Source: Filifactor villosus
GTDB lineage: Bacteria; Bacillota; Clostridia; Peptostreptococcales; Filifactoraceae
Reading direction: 5' to 3'
NCBI RefSeq assembly: GCF_042652965.1
Contig: NZ_JBHSHL010000025.1
Span: 79,379 to 143,378, forward strand
Length of the DNA stretch: 64,000 bases
Shown here: positions 8,535 through 18,087 of the stretch, piece after piece
Numbering within the stretch: the stretch's first letter is position 1
Layout: each line of letters starts with the position of its first letter
Translations under genes and position numbers: made by a program
The notes under the pieces: model-generated
The model's database searches: none
Told to the model about the DNA's origin: nothing
What the model saw: the letters and a program-made list of their open reading frames with translations, nothing else

Positions 8535-9950
8535 TTGAGCATTTCGATTGTATGGATACGAAACGATTTGAGATTGGAAGATAATACGGCTCTTATTGAG
8601 GCCGTAAACAACACCGGCAAAGATGAAAAAATATTGCTCGTTTTCTACTTGGATCCAAAACAATTAAAGAGAGGTACGTATAGCCATGACTATTTTTTCT
8701 CCGCCTTAAATACCTTTTATCAACGCTGTTTGGAGCAAACGTTGGACATGTATTTTTTGTATGGCGACTTGGAAGAGTGTTTTTCCAAACTGATAAGAGA
8801 ATTTTATACTGTAAATAAGATATATTTCAATATTGATGATTCCGGTTACGGGGAAATGAGAGACAATCAGGTCAAAAAAATCTTGAAAAAGAGTAATGTA
8901 GGTATTATGGACTACTATGACCGTCATATCCATTCGGCAAAGGAGATATTGAAGGGGGACGGATCGCATTATAAAGTATTTACACCCTATTATAATAAGT
9001 GGAGCCAACGCCTTGTTCGTCAGGTTCAAGAGGTGGACTATGATAAACTCGGTAAAATCATTCTAAATGATTTTTCGGGCAGAGATCGAGAGGGCAGGGA
9101 GAAGTTCCATGAGATTGTAGCAGGAATAGACAAGGATCTCTCTTTACTTACGGGCGAGACAGTAGCCGAAGAAGTTCTTCAGGAGTTTGTTCATCACAGA
9201 CTTGCTGATTATGATGAAAGCAGAGACTATCCATATATAGACGCTACAAGTCGACTTTCAAAGTTTCTAAGCACGGGACAATTATCCGTCAGAAAGGCAC
9301 ATCAAAGCCTTCTTGAAGCACCGAATTCAAAAGGGAAGGAAACCTTTATCAAAGAGCTTGCCTGGAGAGATTTTTATAACATGATATACCACTTTTATCC
9401 CAATCAAAAAGAGGAAGAGGTTGTGGAAAGATATAGGACTATACGTTGGGACCATGATGAAAGAAAGTTTGAAATATGGAAAGAAGGAAAGACCGGATTT
9501 CCTATTGTGGATGCAGCCATGAGGCAGTTGAAAGAAGAAGGTTGGATGCATAACAGACTTAGAATGATCGTTGCATCCTTCTTTACCAAAGATCTTCTTA
9601 TGGACTGGCGGATGGGAGAGAACTATTTTTCACAAATGCTCACAGATTACGACAGTGCATCCAATATTGGAGGTTGGCAGTGGGCAGCCTCTGTAGGAAC
9701 GGATGCGGTTCCGTATTTTAGAATTTTTAATCCAAGTACACAAAGCAAAAAATTTGATCCGGAAGGAACATTCATAAAAAAATATGTACGAGAGTTAAAA
9801 GACATCCCGACCAAATATATACACGAGCCTTTCAGATATGCAAAGCAGATTGATAGAGAGTGTGGAATAGATATAGAAAAAATATACTTTGAACCGATCG
9901 TTGATCATAAAGAGCAAAGGCTCAAGGCATTGGAACTGTTTGGTGTATAG
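8535..9950 (+). CDS. phrB: Deoxyribodipyrimidine photolyase (class I type)
   Basis: FAD-dependent enzyme that uses blue light to split cyclobutane pyrimidine dimers. The N-terminal Rossmann domain begins IVWIRNDLRLEDN. The C-terminal FAD-binding domain is recognisable from ELAWRDFY, GFPIVDAAMRQL, MHNRLRMIVASF, and GGWQWAASVGTDAVPYFRIF followed by NP. I place the start at the TTG at 8535, because GGAGGGA ends about nine bases upstream; an in-frame ATG at 8517 lacks a ribosome binding site. That gives 471 residues, normal for class I. It lies 15 bases before a DUF523-DUF1722 gene, a pairing that recurs next to phr in other bacteria. A photolyase is notable in what looks like an anaerobe. Confidence 0.93.
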   Translation: MSISIVWIRNDLRLEDNTALIEAVNNTGKDEKILLVFYLDPKQLKRGTYSHDYFFSALNTFYQRCLEQTLDMYFLYGDLEECFSKLIREFYTVNKIYFNIDDSGYGEMRDNQVKKILKKSNVGIMDYYDRHIHSAKEILKGDGSHYKVFTPYYNKWSQRLVRQVQEVDYDKLGKIILNDFSGRDREGREKFHEIVAGIDKDLSLLTGETVAEEVLQEFVHHRLADYDESRDYPYIDATSRLSKFLSTGQLSVRKAHQSLLEAPNSKGKETFIKELAWRDFYNMIYHFYPNQKEEEVVERYRTIRWDHDERKFEIWKEGKTGFPIVDAAMRQLKEEGWMHNRLRMIVASFFTKDLLMDWRMGENYFSQMLTDYDSASNIGGWQWAASVGTDAVPYFRIFNPSTQSKKFDPEGTFIKKYVRELKDIPTKYIHEPFRYAKQIDRECGIDIEKIYFEPIVDHKEQRLKALELFGV

Positions 9951-9965
9951 GAATGGAGAAACTGT

Positions 9966-10913
9966 ATGAAACCGAAAATAATGATAAGCAGATGTTTGGG
10001 GTTTGACTTCTGTAGATATGACGGTCAAACGATACGATTTGAGCTTTTAGAAGTAATGAAGGATGAAATTGAATTCATATCGGTATGTCCGGAAGAAGGT
10101 ATCGGGCTGGGGACGCCGAGAGAGAGCTTAAGACTTATTAAGGAAAAGGATGAGGTTGAGCTGGTTCAGACGAAAAGCAAAAAATACCTGACAAAAGAGA
10201 TGAGGGATTACTCAAAAGAAACCCTAAATCGTTTCAGGGATATCGACGGGTTCATATTAAAAAGTCGATCTCCGTCTTGTGGAATTAAGGATGTCAAAGT
10301 CTATTCCGGCATGGAGAAGGCTCCTGTCATCGAAAAGAGTGCAGGGATCTTCGCACGAGAAATTGAGAGAACATATCCCTACCTGCCTGTCGAGGATGAA
10401 GGAAGGCTTATGAATCTTAGAATCAGAGAGCACTTTTTTACGAAGTTATATACGATGTTTCATTTCAAAAACATCGCAAAGAAGAAATCTATATCGGATT
10501 TAAGTAAGTTTCATGCTCGAAATAAATACTTATATTTTGCCTATAGCCAAGTTCAAAAAAACAAGCTCGGAGCCATCGTTGGAAATTACAACAAGACGAA
10601 TATCGAACAGGTATTGGATGAGTACTTTTTGGAAATGGTCAAGCTGTTCTCCAAGATACCTACCACGAAAAACTATATCAATGCATTTCATCATATATTC
10701 GGATATTTTTCAAAAGAAATGGGAAGAGAAGAAAAAGCTTTTATTTTGGATCTTATTGACAAGTACAGGAATGATAAAATAGAAAAATCATCAATCACAA
10801 GTGTTCTCAAGATCTATTCCATAAAATATAATATGGAATATCTATTGCATCAAACGATATTTGAACCCTTCCCGGAAAAATTGCTACTGCTCAACAATAG
10901 CGGAAAAGATTAG
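9966..10913 (+). CDS. DUF523-DUF1722 fusion protein (TudS/RudS-like, YbgA-like C-terminus)
   Basis: The first half (about 1-150) is a DUF523 domain with the cysteines expected to hold an Fe-S cluster: SRCLGFDFCRYDG, the VCPE segment and SPSCGIKD. DUF523 proteins (TudS) have been described as thiouracil desulfurases. The second half (about 175-300) is a DUF1722 domain like E. coli YbgA, with the conserved KYLYFAYSQ and LGAIVGN. Fusions of the two are known as RudS-like proteins. It lies 15 bases after the photolyase gene with GGAATGGAGAAA before the ATG, so cotranscription is likely. A role in removing thiolated or damaged bases beside photorepair is an inference from the pairing. Confidence 0.85.
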   Translation: MKPKIMISRCLGFDFCRYDGQTIRFELLEVMKDEIEFISVCPEEGIGLGTPRESLRLIKEKDEVELVQTKSKKYLTKEMRDYSKETLNRFRDIDGFILKSRSPSCGIKDVKVYSGMEKAPVIEKSAGIFAREIERTYPYLPVEDEGRLMNLRIREHFFTKLYTMFHFKNIAKKKSISDLSKFHARNKYLYFAYSQVQKNKLGAIVGNYNKTNIEQVLDEYFLEMVKLFSKIPTTKNYINAFHHIFGYFSKEMGREEKAFILDLIDKYRNDKIEKSSITSVLKIYSIKYNMEYLLHQTIFEPFPEKLLLLNNSGKD

Positions 10914-10936
10914 CGTTATGAGCGGATATTCTTATT

Positions 10937-11086
10937 AAGGAAACACCGCATAATTCAAAAAATCATTGTAACATCACTTTTAAAGGGAGGCTGAATTTCT
11001 TAAAAACATTGATTTGACAGAATTCTATTTTTTGCAAATCCATAAGAAAATCAAAATTTTTCCTTTGTGCGGTATTGCCTTAATTT
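10937..11086 (+). repeat. Second intergenic repeat family, fullest copy
   Basis: An element of about 150 bp with imperfect inverted ends: TAAGGAAACACCGCATAA at the left and TTGTGCGGTATTGCCTTA at the right. Internal parts (TTTTTTGCAAAT, AATCAAAATTTTTCC) recur in shorter form near 8379, 27259 and 45100. It carries no ORF. Confidence 0.5.
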
Positions 11087-11453
11087 CAAAGGTGCTATGA
11101 ATTTTTTTGCATTGTTAATGAGGACGTTGTGCAAGATAAACTTTCAATATGTCAACACATCGGCTTGGGGGAAGCATATGCTTGGGTATCTTGTATCATA
11201 ATTGGCCGTTTGTACTTCAGGTAACAGGACATCGATTCTTGGATAAAGCTGAAATAAAGGTCGCTTACTCCGATGAATCGAACGGATAAAGAACCATGAT
11301 AAAGTTGAAATTCTTTGTTTATCAAGGATCTTTAAATATCAACAGCTTGATTTTTTTGAGGGTTCTCCTTTCGGTACGGAGTTACGATAAGGCGGGTAAA
11401 ATAATGGAAACAAAAACGGAGGAACAGGGCGTTATAAGAGAAGGAGGGCAATC
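11087..11453. other. Intergenic region upstream of hom
   Basis: No gene, riboswitch or clear terminator recognised. A stretch with TGTCAACACATCGG resembles one at about 32726, suggesting another dispersed motif. Any hom promoter must lie here, but I see no convincing -35/-10 pair. Confidence 0.4.
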
Positions 11454-12710
11454 GTGAAGAAGATAGGGATAGGACTTCTCGGTTTCGGCACGGTAGGAAC
11501 CGGAGTAGCACGAATTTTAGAGCGGAACTCCGCTTTGATAGAGCGAAAAACGGGGCTGCATATTCAGGTGGAAAAGGTGCTTGTAAGAGATTTGAACAAG
11601 GAGAGGGCCCTTCTTTCCAAAGAGTTTTTTACGATGGAGATCGAAGAGGTTGTAAAAAATCCTCGGATTGATATCGTTGTTGAACTGATGGGAGGAATCT
11701 CGCCGGCAAAGGACTATATTTTGAAAGCGTTCGCCGAGGGCAAGCATGTAGTCAGTGCAAATAAAGAACTGATTGCCTCCGATTTTGCGGATTTGATGAC
11801 AATGGCACAGAGGCACCGAAGCACTTTCCTCTTTGAGGGGGCCGTAGGAGGGGCCGTTCCCGTACTTCGGACGATAAGGGATTCGATGTCTTCAGACAGG
11901 ATTGAGCAGATAAGAGGAATTATCAACGGAACCACCAACTACATTCTCTCGAAGATGACGGAGGAAGGTGTAGACTTTGAGACGGTCTTGGAGGAGGTAC
12001 AAAACTCCGGATATCTGGAAGCGGATCCGAGTGCGGATATTGACGGGTATGATGCGGCACGAAAAATAGCTATTTTGGCAACCGTAGCCTTTGGGAGTCT
12101 TGTAAGTCCCGAACAAGTCTATACGGAAGGGATCGGAGACATTACACAAAGAGATATCGAGATTGCCGAAAAACTCGGAAAAAAGATAAAACTTATCGCC
12201 TGTGCACAGGATCGTGATGGGATAAGGGTAAGCGTCTATCCCTGTATGGTCAACAAACATTCTTTTTTTGCAAAGACGGAGAGCTCCTTCAATGCGATCT
12301 CTCTTTTTTCGGACACCTTCGGAGAGACTCTTCTGTACGGGAGGGGAGCAGGCGAGCTTCCTACCGCAAGTGCCGTGATGGCAGACATTATTGAGATTGG
12401 ATGCTTAAAAGGTCGAGAAGACCTCTTTCAAAACAGGTATGCCGAATTTTACAAGGGGGAAGTACTACATTTTGATAAAGTTAGGACGAAGGCTCTTCTC
12501 TATTGGAAGAGATCCGATGAAAAGGCGGACATCTCGACAATAAAAGAAGTATTGAGAGAAGAAGGGATAGATCTGTTTGCAGATATCGAGGATGACAGGC
12601 AAAGAATTCTTCTGGTCGAAAGCCTGGAAAAATATAGAGAGATAGCTGTTGAAAGGCTTCAGAAGGAAGGTCTTGTGGGTAAGAAGGTTACAGCGATAAG
12701 GATGGAATAG
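11454..12710 (+). CDS. hom: Homoserine dehydrogenase
   Basis: NAD(P)H-dependent reduction of aspartate semialdehyde to homoserine, the branch point to threonine and methionine. The dinucleotide loop is GFGTVGTG (residues 10-17), followed by VVELMGG, the NADP loop region SANKELIA, and the family signature GIINGTTNYILSKM with PSADIDGYDAARK in the catalytic domain. At 418 residues it is close to the usual length; the last 70 residues may be a reduced ACT-like region. The start is a GTG at 11454 behind GAAGGAGGGC. No thrB or thrC lies beside it, and the neighbouring amidohydrolase begins 28 bases later and may share its transcript. Confidence 0.95.
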   Translation: MKKIGIGLLGFGTVGTGVARILERNSALIERKTGLHIQVEKVLVRDLNKERALLSKEFFTMEIEEVVKNPRIDIVVELMGGISPAKDYILKAFAEGKHVVSANKELIASDFADLMTMAQRHRSTFLFEGAVGGAVPVLRTIRDSMSSDRIEQIRGIINGTTNYILSKMTEEGVDFETVLEEVQNSGYLEADPSADIDGYDAARKIAILATVAFGSLVSPEQVYTEGIGDITQRDIEIAEKLGKKIKLIACAQDRDGIRVSVYPCMVNKHSFFAKTESSFNAISLFSDTFGETLLYGRGAGELPTASAVMADIIEIGCLKGREDLFQNRYAEFYKGEVLHFDKVRTKALLYWKRSDEKADISTIKEVLREEGIDLFADIEDDRQRILLVESLEKYREIAVERLQKEGLVGKKVTAIRME

Positions 12711-12738
12711 GAATGGAGTTGAGAGGAAGGTCTTTCAT

Positions 12739-13926
12739 ATGAGGGATAAGATATTTACAGAAGTAGACAGGATTAGTGAGGAACTTATCTTACATCGGCG
12801 ACACTTACACCAAAATCCGGAAACAGGGTTTGAGACCTTGGAAACGGAGGCATATATCAGAGAATTTCTGCTTTCGGAGGGGATCGAAGTGCTCGATTCG
12901 ACGATTGGAGTGCTGGGTGTGATAAGAAGCGGTAAGGAAGAAAATTTTATCGCTTTGAGAGCAGACATCGATGCCCTTGAACTTGATGAAAGGACACAAG
13001 CGGAGTACAGTTCAAAAAAGAAGGGGAAGATGCACGCATGTGGACATGACGGTCATACCGCCATGCTTATGGGCTGTGCAAAGGTATTGCAAAAATACAG
13101 AAAGAGCTTAAAATATAACGTGTTGCTTCTTTTTCAGCCTGCAGAAGAAGGCCCTAACCTCGGAGGGGCGAGGATTATGCTGATGGATTTGGAGGCCTTG
13201 GAACTTTTGCCCAAAATAAAGGCAGTATATGCCCTTCATTTGAATTGCGAGCTCAATACAGGAGTTTTCGGACTGAAGTATGGAAGTTCCATGGCTTCGA
13301 CGGATGAGTTTTCGATTGATATCATAGGTAAGGGAGGACATCCGGGAGAGCCGCAGTACAATGTGGATGCAATCTCGGTTGCCTCAAAGTTTATTGAAGG
13401 AATTGAGAGTTTTTTGGCAAAAAACAAAGACCCCTTGGAGCCTGCGGTGTTTTCAATCGGTATGATAAGAGGAGGAAGTGCACGCAATGTGGTGTCTGAG
13501 CACTGCAACCTCCAGGGAACCATTCGTTGCCAATCGGAAGAGACGAGACAGCAGTTGTTGGATTATATGGAGAAACTTCTTCAAGGAATCTGTTTCTATT
13601 CGAAAGCGAGGTATGAACTGGACCTTCTCCACGGTCTTCCCGTTCTTCACAACGATAAAAAGCTTATGTCCTTTGTGGAAGAGGAGATTGATAACTGTTT
13701 CGGGAGGGAAGCAAAACATATCTACGAGAAACCGAGGATGGGTGCGGAAGATTTTTCCTACTTTGCACAGAAACTTCCCGTAGCCTTCATATGGGTGGGA
13801 GCGAGAAACGAAGAACTCGGCTGTATCTACAACATGCACAATCCGAAGTTCAATATAGACGAAAAAGCTCTTGCCTATGGATCGAAGCTACTTTCTATGC
13901 TGGCAATGGACAGCAGGGAATTATGA
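12739..13926 (+). CDS. M20-family amidohydrolase (hippurate/N-acyl-amino-acid hydrolase type)
   Basis: Zinc-type amidase that removes acyl groups from N-acylated amino acids or related compounds. Motifs in order are RRHLHQNPE, ADIDALEL, the metal site HACGHDGHTAM, FQPAEEG with the catalytic Glu pair, a dimerisation domain at about 180-290, and KPRMGAEDFSYF near the C-terminus. At 395 residues it is full length. AGGAAGG precedes the ATG. It follows hom by 28 bases and ends before a strong bidirectional terminator. Substrate cannot be told from sequence; N-acetyl-diaminopimelate deacetylase, hippurate hydrolase and indole-acetyl-amino-acid hydrolase share these motifs. Confidence 0.9.
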   Translation: MRDKIFTEVDRISEELILHRRHLHQNPETGFETLETEAYIREFLLSEGIEVLDSTIGVLGVIRSGKEENFIALRADIDALELDERTQAEYSSKKKGKMHACGHDGHTAMLMGCAKVLQKYRKSLKYNVLLLFQPAEEGPNLGGARIMLMDLEALELLPKIKAVYALHLNCELNTGVFGLKYGSSMASTDEFSIDIIGKGGHPGEPQYNVDAISVASKFIEGIESFLAKNKDPLEPAVFSIGMIRGGSARNVVSEHCNLQGTIRCQSEETRQQLLDYMEKLLQGICFYSKARYELDLLHGLPVLHNDKKLMSFVEEEIDNCFGREAKHIYEKPRMGAEDFSYFAQKLPVAFIWVGARNEELGCIYNMHNPKFNIDEKALAYGSKLLSMLAMDSREL

Positions 13927-13964
13927 ACCGATCAAAATGTCGAAATTATTGGCCAAGGACACAG

Positions 13965-13997
13965 AAAACCTTGTACTCTTTGGAGTACAAGGTTTTT
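13965..13997. terminator. Bidirectional rho-independent terminator
   Basis: AAAACCTTGTACTC pairs perfectly with GAGTACAAGGTTTT around a TTTG loop, with A and T tracts on either side. It lies between the convergent amidohydrolase (+) and purine permease (-) genes and can serve both. Confidence 0.9.
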
Positions 13998-14017
13998 GAA
14001 TTGCGAAATTCTCCGTG

Positions 14018-14130
14018 TAATACTATTCTCCGTTTGCGGTATGGTTACAGTAACATCTGCAAACACGGAAACCTGTTTTATCAGCCATAGAATAGAGGGC
14101 GTTAATATCATGAGTTGAATAATAACAGTG
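14018..14130 (+). repeat. Palindrome-ended intergenic repeat, diverged copy
   Basis: Begins TAATACTATTCTCC and ends GAATAATAACAGT; the middle keeps GGTATGGTTACA and CCATAGAA in the positions seen in other copies. It lies in the gap between convergent genes. Confidence 0.65.
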
Positions 14131-14176
14131 CAAAATAACAACACAGGGTGTGTAGGAGAAGCTCTTGCCTCTGTCT

Positions 14177-15484
14177 TTAAACATGGTACACAAGTTTTAA
14201 AATAAACAGTACTGCCAGTATATAGACGATGGGAGATGCTTCTTTTACTCGTCCTGTCAAGAGCTTCAAGAAAGCATAAGCGATGATTCCGAACACGATT
14301 CCTTGAGCAATGGAATATGCCAGAGGCATCATAATAATCGTCAAAAAGGCGGGTAGAGCCTCTGTCCAGTCGTCAAAGTCGATGCTTTTGATCGGACTCA
14401 TCATAAATAAGCCTACTGCAATCAGAGCCGGTGCAGTGGCAGCCGAAGGAATGGCGAGAAAGATCGGTGAAAGCAGCAAGGAAATCAGGAAAAAGATGGC
14501 TGCAACTAAGGCAGTCAATCCTGTACGTCCGCCTTCCGCCACACCTGCAGCGCTTTCCACGTAAGTTGTGACTGTCGAGGTTCCAAGGATTGCGCCGAAG
14601 GTCGTACCGACTGCATCGGCGAACAGAGCCTTTTTCGCTCCGGGGAGGTTTCCTTCTTCATCGACAAGATTTGCTTTTGTAGCAACACCTACAAGAGTTC
14701 CGATTGTATCGAACATATCTACGAAGAGAAAGGTAATCATAATGATCAACATATCCAAGCTGAGGATATTGTTCCACTCGAATTTCATAAATATTGGTGC
14801 CAAGGAAGGCGGTGTGGAAAGAAAACCGGATTCGGGAAGCTTTGTAACACCCAAAAAATAACCCAAGATCGTACTGCATAAAATCCCGATCAGAATGGCA
14901 CCTCGCACCTTCTTAACCAAGAGAACTCCAATGATAATGAGACCGAATAGGCAGACGATGGCGGAAGGAGAAGTTACATCACCCAAATCCAGAGGAATGC
15001 CTTGACCTTGAACGACGATGCCTGCACCGCTGAGTCCGATAAAGGCGATGAATAATCCTATCCCTACGGATATGGCTTGTTTGATATTCTTGGGAATACT
15101 TCGAACAATGGCTTCTCTTACATTGGTAAAAGTTAAAATGATGAAGATGATACCTTCAAGAAAGACCGCAGTCAGTGCAAATTGCCAAGTATGCCCCATT
15201 CCCAGTACGACCGAGAAGGCAAAAAAGGCATTAAGACCCATACCGGGTGCCAATGCAAAAGGATAGTTGGCAAAAAACGCCATGACCAAGGTTGCAATAA
15301 ATGCGGAGATCGCAGTTGCCGTAAAAACCGCTCCGCTATCCATTCCTGTCTCACCCAAGATTCCCGGGTTGACAGCCAGGATATAGGCCATTGTCATAAA
15401 GGTTGTAAATCCTGCGATGATCTCTGTCTTTGCAGAGGTTTTGTGCTCCTTGAGATGAAAGGATTTTTCCAAAAAGTTTTCCAT
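14177..15484 (-). CDS. NCS2-family purine permease (AzgA/PbuG type)
   Basis: Membrane transporter for hypoxanthine, guanine or adenine. The AzgA subgroup signature is clear: AGFTTFMTMAYILAVNP in the first helix, ALAPGMGLNAFFAF, and the second repeat with FLFVDMFDTIGTLVGV and TSTVTTYVESAAGVAEGGR. About 12-14 hydrophobic helices fill the 435 residues. The start is the ATG at 15484, with GGAGG five bases upstream, rather than the longer in-frame ORF reaching 15556. I looked for the purine riboswitch often found ahead of such genes and did not find it. Confidence 0.93.
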   Translation of the reverse strand: MENFLEKSFHLKEHKTSAKTEIIAGFTTFMTMAYILAVNPGILGETGMDSGAVFTATAISAFIATLVMAFFANYPFALAPGMGLNAFFAFSVVLGMGHTWQFALTAVFLEGIIFIILTFTNVREAIVRSIPKNIKQAISVGIGLFIAFIGLSGAGIVVQGQGIPLDLGDVTSPSAIVCLFGLIIIGVLLVKKVRGAILIGILCSTILGYFLGVTKLPESGFLSTPPSLAPIFMKFEWNNILSLDMLIIMITFLFVDMFDTIGTLVGVATKANLVDEEGNLPGAKKALFADAVGTTFGAILGTSTVTTYVESAAGVAEGGRTGLTALVAAIFFLISLLLSPIFLAIPSAATAPALIAVGLFMMSPIKSIDFDDWTEALPAFLTIIMMPLAYSIAQGIVFGIIAYAFLKLLTGRVKEASPIVYILAVLFILKLVYHV

Positions 15485-16117
15485 AAAGACCTCCAAAATA
15501 GTATGATAGTTAAAACATCGATCTTTGATCGAAGAAACAAACAATCCGAGTTTCATTTGTTTTTCGAAAATAAGATAGGACTATTATAGGATAATAAATT
15601 TTTTCATTTCTGTATAGGGGAAAATCAAAAAAAGTTGAAAATTATTCGAAATTGAAGGCATATCATCTTAATAAAACAGAACAAAATGAAGAGATTTTTA
15701 TTATAATATTCGGGAATATAATTTGAATAAACAGATGGAGAACACGAGAGGAGCAGATTTTTTCATCGGATGTTTATTTAAAGAGACGTATACTGCTATC
15801 TCTTGCATTGCCGATCATCTGTATAAGCGTGAGACTCAAGCTTGAACGTAAAAAGCCGGGAACGATAAGTATATTCTCGAGAGAAGTCAGGACTTACGAC
15901 AGTTCAAAACGTGAGGTGGGGTAGCTCTGAGGGGCAAGTGCGGTATTTGTTGTGTTTTTTATATTGTTTTCCGTCTGAAAGGCTATATTCAATTAGGGTT
16001 TAGTATAGTATTAAACAATCAGAGTATTTTTGCTATACTGATATGCGACAGTCTGTACTAAAAATTGGGACATAAGCGTACAGAAAAAAGATAGGAGTAA
16101 GGGAGAAGTGCAAAGAG
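15485..16117. other. Divergent intergenic region between purine permease and HAD gene
   Basis: About 630 bases, AT-rich, with no supported gene. On the minus strand just upstream of the permease start, ATCGATC and GATCGAT (15513-15529) form a short hairpin followed by a few T, which could act on the permease leader. Nothing in it matches the purine riboswitch core. Confidence 0.4.
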
Positions 16118-16804
16118 ATGAAGAAAACCTATAAAATCTTGTTGATCGATGCCGATATGACTCTTCTGGATTTTCAGCGTTCGGAGAAGAAGGCTCTAAA
16201 AAAGACGTTTGAACACTTCGGTATAGTGCCCGCCAAGGAGGCGACCGCCCTCTATCACAAGATCAATTCGGGATACTGGGAGATGTTGGAGCAAGGGAGA
16301 GTCAGCAAGGAGGAGCTGGTGTATTTGAGATATAAGGATCTTATAGAGAAGATGGGGTTGGATATCGACCACAGGGAGTGTGAGGACTACTATCAATATT
16401 CTCTGGGGCAGGAGGCCTATACGATGAAGGATGCAAAAGAGGTCTGTCATTATCTCGGAGAACGATATTCCCTCTACATTGTGACCAACGGGATATCCTC
16501 GACGCAGTATTCGAGGATGAAAAAGTCGGGCCTCGATGTCTACTTCAAGGATATCTTCGTATCGGAAGATACCGGCTATCAAAAGCCGATGGTCGAATAT
16601 TTCAATTATGTTTTTGACAAAATCGGAGAGGTCGATAAGGACGAAGTGCTTATCATAGGAGATTCGCTGTCTTCGGATATTCAAGGCGGAATCAATGCAG
16701 GGGTGGATACCTGTTGGTTCAATTACAAGAAGGAAGAAAGGAAAATCGATATCGAGCCCGACTATGTAATTACCGAATTAAAGGAATTGGAACTATTTTT
16801 GTAG
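16118..16804 (+). CDS. HAD-superfamily 5'-nucleotidase, YjjG/YfnB type
   Basis: Haloacid-dehalogenase-type phosphatase. Motif I is LIDADMTLLDF with the nucleophile and acid Asp pair, motif II is IVTNG, motif III is the Lys in GYQKP, and motif IV is GDSLSSDIQGGINAG. The helical cap (about 20-100) and the exact motif IV form match the YjjG/YfnB subgroup, which includes housecleaning pyrimidine nucleotidases. It is 228 residues, the normal length. GGGAGAAG lies before the ATG. It is apparently monocistronic and ends inside a strong terminator. Confidence 0.88.
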   Translation: MKKTYKILLIDADMTLLDFQRSEKKALKKTFEHFGIVPAKEATALYHKINSGYWEMLEQGRVSKEELVYLRYKDLIEKMGLDIDHRECEDYYQYSLGQEAYTMKDAKEVCHYLGERYSLYIVTNGISSTQYSRMKKSGLDVYFKDIFVSEDTGYQKPMVEYFNYVFDKIGEVDKDEVLIIGDSLSSDIQGGINAGVDTCWFNYKKEERKIDIEPDYVITELKELELFL

Positions 16805-16830
16805 AGGGGCTTGATGCAGCCCCTCTTTTT
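16803..16830 (+). terminator. Rho-independent terminator after HAD gene
   Basis: AGAGGGGCT pairs with AGCCCCTCT (through a short TGATGC loop region), followed by TTTTT. It starts at the stop codon of the HAD gene. The minus strand lacks a T tract. Confidence 0.9.
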
Positions 16831-17031
16831 GAATTGAAATTATTTTTGTAATGGAGAAGTACATAGGTATGCAAGAACTTCCATCTTCGATTTTGCAATA
16901 TAGATAGAAGGGTTTGCTATGCGATTATCTCCTGAAACCGACAGGTTGAGTACTTTGAAATATAGGAGCTTCCAAGACGTTGTTTGCTAAGGATATATTC
17001 TGTGCCTTGGCAGTTCAAATGAAAAATAGAA

Positions 17032-17880
17032 TCAATCTTCGTTAAACAAGATCTTCAGCACTTCTTTGGCGGTTTTGGAGGAGAGCTCTTCCCTGTCCTG
17101 TAAGACGAACTCTTTTCCGAGATACCATCTCATCTGTGAGTATGAAGTAAGGTAGGATTTGTCCAAGACCTTGGTCCCGTATTTGGCATACCACTTGGGA
17201 TAGTAGGTCTTCATATAGTGCTTGGCAAGACGGGCGGCTTCGCTGTTCTTTCGCCCTTTGGACGAAACGGTCCCGTTGATCTGCACTCCGGGAGGCGAGG
17301 CGTGAAGCAGGACAACGCTGCCGTCCTTGCAGGCACCGATCACGATGTAGACATGGGTCTTGTTGCTCATAAGATCGCCGGCTCGAAAGTCTTTGACGGA
17401 CTTGGATGGAACAAACCTTCCCCAGCCCTTGGAAGAGAAGGTCTTCGTCATATCTCTCGCCTTCATCACATAGCCTTCTTCCCCGTCGCGGGAGTGAAAC
17501 AGGTTGTAGAGGCTCCAGCCTACATAGCCCGAACAATCGAGGCCGTCGTGAATCTGATACCTTGTCTTTTTGTAGTTGTAGGAAGAGTTCTGCTTGTCCG
17601 CGAAGTTCTTCCAGCCTTCACTAAGGCCGATCGTCCTCGCTTCTATACCGGCGGCGGTATCTTCTTCGTTCCAGCCTCCTCCCCAGACATACATCGTCTT
17701 ACCGACGGGTTGGAGGGAGATCTTCAGAAAGTGCAGAAGAGATGTTTCTTCCTGTCTTGCTTCCTCCGCCCGCTCGAAGAAAATCCCTCTCTCGCCTTCC
17801 GCAAAAGACAGCGAAGGCGGTAGGGAGAGACCGATCCATAGGGCGAGAAGGAGGAGGGCGGTTTGTTTGTATCTCATCAT
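17032..17880 (-). CDS. Secreted NlpC/P60-like cysteine peptidase
   Basis: The N-terminus is a signal peptide (charged MMRYK, then a leucine-rich core, likely cleaved after SLSFA). The rest, about 255 residues, has the NlpC/P60 arrangement: YVWGGGW near residue 63, the catalytic cysteine in LDCSGYVGW, and the histidine in THVYIVIG, with a further HAS downstream. Such enzymes cut peptide stems of peptidoglycan at the cell surface. There is no separate wall-binding domain; the segment between the YVWGGGW motif and the cysteine is longer than usual. AAGAAGGTAAGG lies upstream. Two ATG codons in a row make the start uncertain by one residue. It appears monocistronic. Confidence 0.82.
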   Translation of the reverse strand: MMRYKQTALLLLALWIGLSLPPSLSFAEGERGIFFERAEEARQEETSLLHFLKISLQPVGKTMYVWGGGWNEEDTAAGIEARTIGLSEGWKNFADKQNSSYNYKKTRYQIHDGLDCSGYVGWSLYNLFHSRDGEEGYVMKARDMTKTFSSKGWGRFVPSKSVKDFRAGDLMSNKTHVYIVIGACKDGSVVLLHASPPGVQINGTVSSKGRKNSEAARLAKHYMKTYYPKWYAKYGTKVLDKSYLTSYSQMRWYLGKEFVLQDREELSSKTAKEVLKILFNED

Positions 17881-18087
17881 CCTTACCTTCTTTCTTGTTA
17901 TTCTTACAGGCTATCATAACATAAGAAGGTTACAGTTGTGTTTCAGCAGTTTGGAGATTATTCGGAAAAAACCGTCTTGTATCGAAACCCGTCCGAAGTG
18001 TGGCGATATCTTCTGTGCGAATACGGAAGATTGTTTCGGGGTTAATATACAAGTCATTGATGTCAAAGGCTCAAATAAATAATGATC

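Noticed and set aside
15485..15700. Purine riboswitch ahead of the purine permease
   Set aside because: Neither the P1-flanking TATA pattern nor the paired loop motifs of the purine aptamer are present on the minus strand; only a short ATCGATC hairpin is seen.
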